Shown in pieces: positions 6,984 through 14,362 of a DNA stretch of 35,107 bases; position 1 is the first letter of the stretch, and every line of letters begins with the position of its first letter. The DNA is from CAZLIC01 sp964559535 (lineage in GTDB: Bacteria; Pseudomonadota; Alphaproteobacteria; Rhodobacterales; Rhodobacteraceae), in NCBI GenBank assembly GCA_964559535.1, contig CAZLIC010000040.1:1-35107 (forward strand). Reading direction: 5' to 3'. The position numbers and the translations under genes were made by a program. The notes beneath the pieces were generated by a model. The model saw only the letters and a program-made list of their open reading frames with translations, was not told where the DNA came from and did not search any database.

Positions 6984-8141
6984 ATGCTGAATCGCCATGG
7001 TCTCTTTGCCGCGCCGCTGTTGCTGCTGCTGCTGGCCTCCGCCGCTGCGGCCGACCTGCGGCCGAAGGCGCGCCCCTTTGCGGTTGCGGCTGCAGTGGCC
7101 GAATCGGTGGTGCGCCCACAGCCGAACCCGGCCTATCCGGCGCCAGCAGGCGGGGCGTTGCGGGTTGAGGTGACGCCCCTGCCGCTGGGGGCGATCACGG
7201 CGCTGGTGTCGCAGGCGCTGGTCCGGGCGGTGCCCGATTTCCGGTCGATACCGGTGGATGCACCGCTGCTGGCCGCCGTGAAGCGTGTCCATCCGGCCTA
7301 TGAGGTGGTGACATCCACCGCCAACGCCCCAGTCCCGGTCATGGTGACCGCCCCGGGCCTGCGCCCCCGTGCCCGCCCGCAGGAACCGGCTGCGCCAGCC
7401 GTGCTGGTGCGCCCCCTGCCGCGGCCCCGTCTGAAGGAAGCTGCCGTTGCGCCGCCGGACGCTGCGCAGGTGCAGCCTGCCGTGGCCGTGGTTGCCGCGC
7501 CTTCGCTTCGCCCCGCGCCCCGCCCGCGCGGCCTGTCCGCCCGCCGCGCCGTGGCCCAACCGGAAGCCGAGGTCGTGCTGGCCGCCGTGACCCCGCCGCT
7601 GAACCCCGGCAAGCCGCTGGTGCGGTCGAAGAAGGGGTCGGTCTGCGGTGATCCGTCCATTCGCGGCGAAACGATCCCGCCGATTCCGGCCAAGCTGAAG
7701 GGCTGTGGTCTGGCCGAACCCGTTCGGGTGACGGAAATCGACGGCATCCGCCTGTCCGCCCCCGCAACCATCGGCTGCGACACGGCCCGGGCGATGAAGA
7801 CCTGGATCAACGCGGGCCTGCGCCCGGCCTTCGGCCGCAAGAACCCGCCTGCGGCGCTGGCCATCGCCGCCAGCTACAACTGCCGCCCGCGCAACAACAT
7901 TCCGGGCAACCCCGTCAGCGAGCACGGGCGCGGCAAGGCGGTGGACATCTCGGCCATCGTCCTGGCCTCGGGAGCGGTGGTCAGCGTCTTGCGCGACTAT
8001 CGTGGCAGCAAGGCGCTGCGCGCGGCGCACAAGGCGGGCTGCGGGCCGTTCGGCACCACGTTGGGGCCGGGGTCGGACGGGTACCACGAAGACCACCTGC
8101 ATTTCGACATCGCCAACCGGAACAATCCCTACTGCCGCTGA
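6984..8141 (+). CDS. Exported extensin-like peptidase with Pro/Arg-rich linker
   Basis: A 385-residue protein with a signal peptide (residues 1-23, hydrophobic LLLLLLASAAAA). Residues 24-210 are a low-complexity Ala/Pro/Arg region with four imperfect copies of an LRPxxRP motif (about residues 25, 125, 142 and 173). The C-terminal half, from KGSVCGDPSIRG on, is the extensin-like C-terminal domain, which shares the zinc pattern of LAS/VanY-type peptidases: H314-x2-G-x-A-x-D321 and H371-L-H373. Conserved cysteines could form disulfides in the periplasm. A role in peptidoglycan hydrolysis is inferred from the fold. It is followed, 73 bases later, by dacB on the same strand, another cell-wall enzyme. 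Confidence 0.85.
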   Translation: MLNRHGLFAAPLLLLLLASAAAADLRPKARPFAVAAAVAESVVRPQPNPAYPAPAGGALRVEVTPLPLGAITALVSQALVRAVPDFRSIPVDAPLLAAVKRVHPAYEVVTSTANAPVPVMVTAPGLRPRARPQEPAAPAVLVRPLPRPRLKEAAVAPPDAAQVQPAVAVVAAPSLRPAPRPRGLSARRAVAQPEAEVVLAAVTPPLNPGKPLVRSKKGSVCGDPSIRGETIPPIPAKLKGCGLAEPVRVTEIDGIRLSAPATIGCDTARAMKTWINAGLRPAFGRKNPPAALAIAASYNCRPRNNIPGNPVSEHGRGKAVDISAIVLASGAVVSVLRDYRGSKALRAAHKAGCGPFGTTLGPGSDGYHEDHLHFDIANRNNPYCR

Positions 8142-8214
8142 CCGCACACCGCGCCGTGACACCCGCCATGCCATGCCTTGCCCAACGGCCCGCGGCGCGG
8201 ATAGGGTCCGCCGC

Positions 8215-9705
8215 ATGACCGACCTGCTGACCCGCCGCCACCTGATTGCCGGACTGCTGGCCACGGCCACCGCCGCCCCGGTGCTGGCCGAATCGCCGCT
8301 GTCCTCGCCCCGCCCGCCGCGCCGCCCCGACCTTGTGCCCGCCGAGGCGCGCAAGCCCGCCGCCGCCGCCCCGGGTTTGGGCGCGCTGGTCGAGGCGGCC
8401 AAGCTGGGCGGCACCGTGGGCATCCTGGTGGCCGAGGCGGCCACCGGCCGCGTGCTGGAGGGGGTGAACGCCGAAGCCCTGCTGCCCCCCGCCAGCTGCG
8501 CCAAGGCGCCGACGGCGATGTTCGCCCTGTCGCGCCTGGGGCCTGGGTTCCGCTGGCCCACGCGGGTGCTGGCCACCGGTCCGGTCAATGGTGGCACGGT
8601 GCAGGGCGACCTGATCTTGCAGGGCACCGGCGACCCGTCGCTGTCGACCGATGCGCTGGGCGATCTGGTGGCGCGGCTGGCCGCGCGGGGGGTGAAGGGC
8701 GTGACGGGGCGGTTCCTGGTGCATGCCGCGAACATCCCGAAAATTCCCCGCATCGACGCCGCGCAGCCCGACCATGTGGGGTACAACCCGGCGATCTGCG
8801 GGCTGAACCTGAACTACAACCGCGTGCATTTCGAATGGCGCCGCGCCGGGGGCGACTGGTCGCTGACGATGGACGCGCGCGGCGAACGCTTCGTGCCGCA
8901 GGTGGACATGGCCACCATGCGCATCGCCAACCGCGAGGCCCCGTTGTTCACCTATCGCGAAGGCCGCGGCGTGGATGAGTGGACGGTGGCCAGCGCCGCG
9001 CTGGGCAAGGGTGGCGCGCGCTGGATGCCGGTGCGTCAGCCCGAGGTCTATGCGGGCGACGTGTTCCGCACGCTGGCCCGCGCGCAGGGCATCCGACTGC
9101 CCGTGGCCACCGTGGTGGAGCGCGCGCCGGGGGCCGCGCAGGAACTGGCCCGGCTGGACAGCGAGCCGCTGCCGGTGATCCTGCGCGACATGCTGAAGTA
9201 TTCCACCAACCTGACGGCCGAGGTGGTGGGGCTGACGGCCAGCGGGGCGCCGGGGCTGGCAGCTTCGGGGAAGGCCATGTCGGACTGGATGCGCAGTGCG
9301 GCGGGGGCCGGGGGGCGGTTTGTCGACCATTCGGGGCTGGGCGGCGAATCGCGCGTGTCGCCTGCGCAGATGGTGGCGGCGCTGAACCGGGGCCGGGCCA
9401 TGGGCCTGCCGGGCCTGCTGAAGGACTGGGGCGTCCGGGGCGAGGACAGCGCCGGGCTGAAGGCCGCGGGCGTGCGGGTGCCCGCCAAGACCGGCACGCT
9501 GAACTTCGTGTCGGGCCTTGTGGGCCATGTCGAGCCGCCCTCGGGCCGCGTGCTGACCTTTGCCATCCTGTGCGCCGACGTGAAGCGGCGCGACGGCCTG
9601 TCGAAGGCCGAGCGGGAAGAGCCGCCGGGCGGACGGTCGTGGACCAAGCGCGCGCGGGGGCTGCAGGCCCAGCTGGTGGCCCGCTGGGCCGGCCAGTTTG
9701 CCTGA
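8215..9705 (+). CDS. dacB: D-alanyl-D-alanine carboxypeptidase/endopeptidase (PBP4, S13 family)
   Basis: A 496-residue S13-family penicillin-binding protein acting in the periplasm on peptidoglycan stem peptides. The three active-site motifs are S94-C-A-K97, S330-T-N332 and K425-T-G427. The N-terminus is TRRHLIAGLLATATAAPVLA, a twin-arginine-type signal (RR at residues 7-8) ending in an Ala-rich cleavage region, so Tat export is possible although many homologues use Sec. ATG 8215 was chosen because it gives this signal; the frame continues upstream only inside the extensin-like gene. It overlaps or abuts the next small membrane-protein gene. Confidence 0.94.
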   Translation: MTDLLTRRHLIAGLLATATAAPVLAESPLSSPRPPRRPDLVPAEARKPAAAAPGLGALVEAAKLGGTVGILVAEAATGRVLEGVNAEALLPPASCAKAPTAMFALSRLGPGFRWPTRVLATGPVNGGTVQGDLILQGTGDPSLSTDALGDLVARLAARGVKGVTGRFLVHAANIPKIPRIDAAQPDHVGYNPAICGLNLNYNRVHFEWRRAGGDWSLTMDARGERFVPQVDMATMRIANREAPLFTYREGRGVDEWTVASAALGKGGARWMPVRQPEVYAGDVFRTLARAQGIRLPVATVVERAPGAAQELARLDSEPLPVILRDMLKYSTNLTAEVVGLTASGAPGLAASGKAMSDWMRSAAGAGGRFVDHSGLGGESRVSPAQMVAALNRGRAMGLPGLLKDWGVRGEDSAGLKAAGVRVPAKTGTLNFVSGLVGHVEPPSGRVLTFAILCADVKRRDGLSKAEREEPPGGRSWTKRARGLQAQLVARWAGQFA

Positions 9706-9718
9706 CGATGACCCGCCC

Positions 9719-10249
9719 ATGATCCGCCCCGCTGCGCGCGACTGGCTGTGGCAGCGGCGCGAGGTGATTGCGGCGCTTGGGCTGGCGGTGCTGGGGGCGT
9801 GGCTGATGTGGCTGTCCGGCTGGGTGCTGCTGCCCGCGGGGGGGCTGGTGCTGGCGTTGGGTGCGGCGCTGGGCCTTTCGGCGTTTCGCCGCCTTCGGTT
9901 TGCGCAGGCCGTGGCGGCGCCCGGCATGGTGGAGGTGGACGAGGGGCAGGTGGGCTATCTGGGCCCGGCCTTTGGCGGCTATGTCGCGCTGCCCGACCTG
10001 ACCGAGCTGCGCCTTGTCACCATCCACCGCCGCCGCCTGTGGCGGCTGAAACAGGCCGACGGGCAGGCGCTGCTGATCCCGGTGGATGCCGCAGGGGCAG
10101 AACGGCTGTTTGACGCCTTCGCCAGCCTGCCGGGGATGGACACCGCGGTGCTGGTCGAGGCGCTGGGCGCATCGCTGCGCACGCCCGTCAACGACACGCG
10201 GGTGATCTGGCGCCGCGCCGGGCCTGCACTGGCGCGCACGGCAACGTGA
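9719..10249 (+). CDS. Small membrane protein of unknown function
   Basis: A 176-residue protein that I do not recognise as a named family. Two hydrophobic stretches (about residues 15-33 and 36-56) form a probable helical hairpin, followed by an Arg-rich turn (FRRLRFAQ) and a soluble C-terminal domain of about 115 residues with a beta-rich pattern (GYLGPAFGGYVALPDLTELRLVTIHRRRLWRLK). The start ATG lies 13 bases after the dacB stop; an in-frame TTG at 9698 would overlap dacB. The close spacing suggests co-transcription with dacB. No catalytic motif is visible. Confidence 0.75.
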   Translation: MIRPAARDWLWQRREVIAALGLAVLGAWLMWLSGWVLLPAGGLVLALGAALGLSAFRRLRFAQAVAAPGMVEVDEGQVGYLGPAFGGYVALPDLTELRLVTIHRRRLWRLKQADGQALLIPVDAAGAERLFDAFASLPGMDTAVLVEALGASLRTPVNDTRVIWRRAGPALARTAT

Positions 10250-10342
10250 CCGTTTCGTGAAGTCCCGCGCCCGCTCTTGACGCCGGGCGCCGGGCAGGAC
10301 AGGTCTAGGCGCCCTGAACGAGCAGCGCCGGAGGCCGCCCCC

Positions 10343-11686
10343 ATGTCGATCCCACAGTCCGGCGGCGGCCTGATCGAACATCCCGCGCAACTGTCCGAAT
10401 ACCTCGCCTCGGGCTGCAAGCCCGCCGCGCGCGGGCTGATCGGCACCGAGCACGAGAAGTTCGGCTACCTGACCGACACGCGCCAGCCCCTGCCCTATGA
10501 CGGCGCCCGGTCCATCCGTGCCCTGTTTGACGGGCTGGCGGCGCGGTTTGGCTGGACGCCGGTGAAGGAAGGTGAAAACACCATCGGCCTGACCCGCGGC
10601 ATGGCCAACATCAGCCTGGAACCCGGCGGGCAGTTCGAGCTGTCGGGCGCGCCGCTGGCCGACATTGGCGAAACGGCGGCCGAATTCGACAACCACATGG
10701 ACGAGGTGATGCAGATCGCCCGGCCGCTGGGCATCGGCTTTCTGGGGCTGGGCGCGGCACCGGACTGGCGCCACGGCGACATGCCGGTCATGCCCAAGGG
10801 ACGCTATCGCCTGATGACCGACTACATGGGGCGTGTGGGCACGCACGGCACGCAGATGATGTACCGCACCTGCACCGTGCAGGTGAACCTGGACTATGCC
10901 TCGGAAGCCGACATGGTGCAGAAGCTGCGCGTGGCGCTGGCCTTGCAGCCGGTGGCCACGGCGCTGTTCGCCTCGTCGCCGTTCTTTGAAGGCGTGCCGA
11001 ACGGGCACCGCAGCTGGCGGTCGCGCATCTGGCGCGGGCTGGATGACAGCCGCACCGGGATGCTGCCCTTCGCCTTCGATGATGGCATGGGGTTCGAGCG
11101 GTACGTGGACTGGGTGCTGGACGTGCCCATGTACTTCGTCTACCGCGACGGGCGCTACATCAATGCGCTGGGCCAGTCGTTCCGCGATTTCCTGCGCGGC
11201 GAACTGCCCGCGCTGCCTGGCGAACGCCCCACGCTGAGCGACTGGGCCGACCACCTGACAACGGTGTTCCCCGAGGCGCGGGTCAAGAAATACATCGAGA
11301 TGCGCGGCGCCGACGCGGGCGACCGTGCGCACATGGTGGCGCTGCCGGCCTTCTGGGTGGGGCTGATGTATGATCAGGGCGCGCTGGATGCGGCTTGGGA
11401 TCTGGTGAAGGGGTTCGACGCGGCCACCCGCGAGGGGCTGCGCGTGGCGGCCTCGGTTGCGGCGCTGCAGGGCGAGGCGGGGGGTGTGCGCCTGCTGGAC
11501 CTTGCACGTGCGGCCGTGGACCTGTCGGTGCAGGGGCTGACGGCACGGGGACGGGGCGAAGCGGCGTTCCTTGACCCGCTGCGCGACAGTCTGGCCTCCG
11601 GCCGCGTGCAGGCCGATGCGCACCTTGACCGTGTCGCGGCGGCTGGCGGGGATGTCACGGTGCTGTACGGGGCATCCACACTGTAG
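10343..11686 (+). CDS. gshA: Glutamate-cysteine ligase, plant/alphaproteobacterial type
   Basis: A 447-residue enzyme for the first, rate-limiting step of glutathione synthesis: ATP-dependent joining of glutamate and cysteine in the cytosol. Family segments are visible along the chain: GLIGTEHEKFGY near residue 33 with the metal-binding glutamate, ISLEPGGQFELSGAP near residue 90, MYRTCTVQVNLDYASE near residue 173, and ARVKKYIEMRGAD near residue 312. This is the class shared by plants and alphaproteobacteria, not the E. coli class. ATG 10343 is preceded by GGAGG nine bases upstream. gshB is not nearby. A TTGAC box lies in the 93-base leader but no good -10 follows it. Confidence 0.95.
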   Translation: MSIPQSGGGLIEHPAQLSEYLASGCKPAARGLIGTEHEKFGYLTDTRQPLPYDGARSIRALFDGLAARFGWTPVKEGENTIGLTRGMANISLEPGGQFELSGAPLADIGETAAEFDNHMDEVMQIARPLGIGFLGLGAAPDWRHGDMPVMPKGRYRLMTDYMGRVGTHGTQMMYRTCTVQVNLDYASEADMVQKLRVALALQPVATALFASSPFFEGVPNGHRSWRSRIWRGLDDSRTGMLPFAFDDGMGFERYVDWVLDVPMYFVYRDGRYINALGQSFRDFLRGELPALPGERPTLSDWADHLTTVFPEARVKKYIEMRGADAGDRAHMVALPAFWVGLMYDQGALDAAWDLVKGFDAATREGLRVAASVAALQGEAGGVRLLDLARAAVDLSVQGLTARGRGEAAFLDPLRDSLASGRVQADAHLDRVAAAGGDVTVLYGASTL

Positions 11687-11748
11687 GCGCAGGTTTTGAC
11701 AATTTCCGGCCCCCGCCGCAGTGTATTGCGAAGGGCAGGGGGCAGGAA

Positions 11749-13368
11749 ATGGCAAGCGACTGGTGGCGGGGGGCGGTGATCTATCAGGTCTATCCGCGGT
11801 CCTTCCAGGATGATTCCGGCGATGGCATCGGCGACCTTCCGGGCATCACCCGCCGCCTGCCGCACATTGCCGACCTGGGCGCCGATGCCATCTGGCTGTC
11901 GCCCATCTTTACCTCGCCACAGGCCGACATGGGCTATGACGTGTCGGACTATTGCGACATCGACCCGCTGTTCGGCACGCTGGCCGATTTCGACACGCTG
12001 CTGGCCACGGCCCACCGGCTGGGGCTGAAGGTCATCATCGACCAGGTCATCAGCCATTCGTCCTCGGAACACCCGTTTTTCAAGGAAAGCCGCGCCAGCC
12101 GCGACAACCCGCGCGCCGACTGGTACGTCTGGGCCGACCCGCAGCCCGACGGCAGCCCGCCCAACAACTGGCTGTCGGTGTTCGGCGGCCCGGCCTGGGA
12201 ATGGGACACGCGCCGCAGGCAGTATTACCTTCACAACTTCCTGCCCAGCCAGCCCGACTTCAACTTTCACAACAAGGACGTGCAGGACTGGGCCTTGTCC
12301 GTTCTGGAATTCTGGCTGGACCGCGGGGTGGACGGGTTCCGGCTGGACACGGTGAACTATTACTTTCACGACAAACGCCTGCGCCGGAACCCGCCCGCAG
12401 CACGGCGCGAGAACCGCCCTCCGGCGAACCCGCTTGAGATGCAGGAGCAGCGCTACTCGAAGAACCGGCCGCAGAACCTTGCCTTCCTGGAACGCCTGCG
12501 CGCGCTGCTGGACTGCTACGACGACCGCGCCATGGTGGGCGAGGTGGGTGACAGCGGCGACACGGCGATCCGGCTGATGGCAGCCTATACCGGGCCGAAG
12601 CGGCTGCACATGGCCTACAGTTTCGAGCTTTTGGGGCCGGTCTTCACGCCCGAGCACTTTCGCAACCGGCTGCAGGGGTTCTTTGACGGCGCACCGGATG
12701 GCTGGCCTTGCTGGGCCTTTTCCAACCATGACGTGATCCGCCATGTGACCCGGTGGTCTGACCATGGCCCAGATCCCGATGCGGTCGCCCGCCTGTCTGC
12801 CGCCATGCTGCTGGGCTTTCGCGGATCGGTCTGCCTGTATCAGGGCGAGGAACTGGGCCAGACCGAGACCGACATCCTGTTCGAGGAACTGACCGACCCC
12901 CCCGGCATTGCCTTCTGGCCCGATTACAAGGGGCGCGACGGGTGCCGCACACCGATGGTCTGGGACGATGGGCCGAACGGCGGGTTTTCTGCTGTCACGC
13001 CATGGTTGCCGGTAAAGCCGCCGCAGGCCGCGCGGCATGTGGCGGGCCAGGTGAACGTGCCGGGGTCGGTGCTGGAATTCTACCGCGCCATGCTGGCATT
13101 CCGCCGCGCGCAGCCCGCGCTGGCGGGCGCCATGTGCTTTGTCGACGCGCCCGACCCGGTGCTGGCCTTCATCCGCGGCGATGGTCCGGATGCCCTGCTG
13201 TGCCTGTTCAACCTGTCGCCGCGCACCTTTGCCCTGCAGGTTCGTGGCGCAGGCGAGGCCGAGGGGCCGCGCCAGCACCTGTCGCGCCATGGCGAACTGG
13301 TGACGCTGGGAGCGAGCGGCTTTGCCTTTCTGGGCGCCCCAGGCGGCGTGAATGTGGAGGCGGGGTGA
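11749..13368 (+). CDS. aglA: Alpha-glucosidase, GH13 family
   Basis: A 539-residue TIM-barrel glycosidase, cytosolic since no signal peptide is present. It begins WWRGAVIYQVYPRSFQDDSGDG, the standard start of the oligo-1,6-/alpha-glucosidase branch. Conserved GH13 regions: DQVISHSS (region I), GFRLD (nucleophile D200), VGEVGD (acid/base E265) and SNHD (D328), with QPDFNF as region V. It should release glucose from alpha-glucosides such as maltose, sucrose or trehalulose; the exact linkage is not determinable. In many alphaproteobacteria aglA sits in an aglEFGAK transport operon, but here there is no transporter and the partner is a TIM-barrel isomerase gene overlapping by one base. The aglA symbol is by similarity. 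Confidence 0.88.
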   Translation: MASDWWRGAVIYQVYPRSFQDDSGDGIGDLPGITRRLPHIADLGADAIWLSPIFTSPQADMGYDVSDYCDIDPLFGTLADFDTLLATAHRLGLKVIIDQVISHSSSEHPFFKESRASRDNPRADWYVWADPQPDGSPPNNWLSVFGGPAWEWDTRRRQYYLHNFLPSQPDFNFHNKDVQDWALSVLEFWLDRGVDGFRLDTVNYYFHDKRLRRNPPAARRENRPPANPLEMQEQRYSKNRPQNLAFLERLRALLDCYDDRAMVGEVGDSGDTAIRLMAAYTGPKRLHMAYSFELLGPVFTPEHFRNRLQGFFDGAPDGWPCWAFSNHDVIRHVTRWSDHGPDPDAVARLSAAMLLGFRGSVCLYQGEELGQTETDILFEELTDPPGIAFWPDYKGRDGCRTPMVWDDGPNGGFSAVTPWLPVKPPQAARHVAGQVNVPGSVLEFYRAMLAFRRAQPALAGAMCFVDAPDPVLAFIRGDGPDALLCLFNLSPRTFALQVRGAGEAEGPRQHLSRHGELVTLGASGFAFLGAPGGVNVEAG

Positions 13369-14189
13369 TGGCCAAGCCGCTGCCCGTTCTGGGGGCCGCG
13401 CTGACGCTGGACATGCTGGCCCTGCACCGCGACTGGGTGCTGGACCACCAGCGCGACCTGGAACTGCAAAGCTTTGCCTCGCCGCGGGCGCTGATGGGCG
13501 ACATGGGCGCGCTGATCGACCGGGCGAAGGCGCTGCTGGTTGGCCACACCGGCCGCCTTGGCCTGCATGGCCCCTTCTACGGCTTCCAGATCGATGCGGG
13601 CGACCCCGAGATCGTGCAGGTGATCCAGCGCCGGATGCTGGCCTGCCTTGACGCCTGCGAACGTCTGCGCGCCGATCAGATGGTGATCCATTCCCCGGTC
13701 ACCACATGGGACCATTCGAATCACCAGCACGAACCGGCTGGCGTTCTTATCCAGATCGAACAGGTTCGCTTTGTGCTGGATCCGGTGATCCGCCGGGCCG
13801 AGAACGCGGGGATCACGCTTGTTCTTGAAAATGTCGAGGATGTGGACCCCGCCGCGCGGGTGCGGCTGGCCCAGGCGTTGAAGAGCCCTGCCGTGGCCGT
13901 TTCGCTGGACACGGGTCACGCCGACTATGCCCGCCGTCTGGCGGGAGCGCCGCCGGTGGATGTGTTCGTGGCGGTTGCGGGCGGGCGGCTGCAGCATGTG
14001 CACCTGCAAGACACCGACGGTTTTGCCGACCGCCACTGGCATCCGGGCGAGGGTGCTTTGGGCTGGCATGCGATCTTTGCGGCACTGGACCGCCTGCCGA
14101 AAATGCCCCGCCTGATCCTTGAAGTGGACGACAGCCGGCGCATTCCGCGCGGGGCGGCCTGGCTGGCGGCGCAGGGGCTGGCGGTGTGA
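13368..14189 (+). CDS. Sugar phosphate isomerase/epimerase-like TIM barrel
   Basis: A 273-residue protein of the AP-endonuclease-2-like TIM-barrel superfamily. Likely metal and catalytic positions lie in LGLHGPFYG (near residue 63), MVIHSP, LVLENVED, VSLDTGHADY, LQHVHLQDTDG and LILEVDDS, in the usual order for this fold. The start ATG overlaps the alpha-glucosidase stop as TGATG, with GGAGG seven bases before it, so the two are co-translated. Together they may process a glucoside, with the isomerase acting on the released sugar or its derivative; this is inference. It is a different subgroup from the hydroxypyruvate isomerase-like protein at 6125-6853. Confidence 0.82.
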   Translation: MAKPLPVLGAALTLDMLALHRDWVLDHQRDLELQSFASPRALMGDMGALIDRAKALLVGHTGRLGLHGPFYGFQIDAGDPEIVQVIQRRMLACLDACERLRADQMVIHSPVTTWDHSNHQHEPAGVLIQIEQVRFVLDPVIRRAENAGITLVLENVEDVDPAARVRLAQALKSPAVAVSLDTGHADYARRLAGAPPVDVFVAVAGGRLQHVHLQDTDGFADRHWHPGEGALGWHAIFAALDRLPKMPRLILEVDDSRRIPRGAAWLAAQGLAV

Positions 14190-14283
14190 CCGGTTCGCCG
14201 GTTTCCCGGTTTCCGCAGAAAGGTGTTTCGCTGGCCAGCGGTGCGGCCGCCGGGCGTACAGGTCAGGGTCGAACCGTTGCGCC

Positions 14284-14321
14284 TTGAACCGCCCCGCCTG
14301 CTTTGCTAGCCGACAGCAGGC
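14284..14321 (+). promoter_or_regulatory. Candidate promoter and inverted repeat before the glycan genes
   Basis: TTGAAC (14284-14289) and TAGCCG (14307-14312), 17 bp apart, may be a weak sigma70-type promoter. A perfect 7-bp inverted repeat, GCCTGCT (14296-14302) and AGCAGGC (14315-14321), surrounds the putative -10, a position where a repressor could bind. This lies in the 173-base gap before the large glycosyltransferase and suggests that the glycan genes start their own transcript. Confidence 0.35.
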
Positions 14322-14362
14322 CCTTCGCGTGTCATGCCATTCCGATCACAGGAACAAGACCC

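Noticed and set aside
11696..11729. Strong promoter before the alpha-glucosidase
   Set aside because: A perfect TTGACA (11696-11701) is present, but no acceptable -10 follows at 16-18 bp; the nearest TA-rich hexamer is 20 or more bases away.
8948..11755. Open frame of over 900 codons opposite dacB, the small membrane protein and gshA
   Set aside because: It spans three well-supported genes on the other strand and shows no domain or signal.
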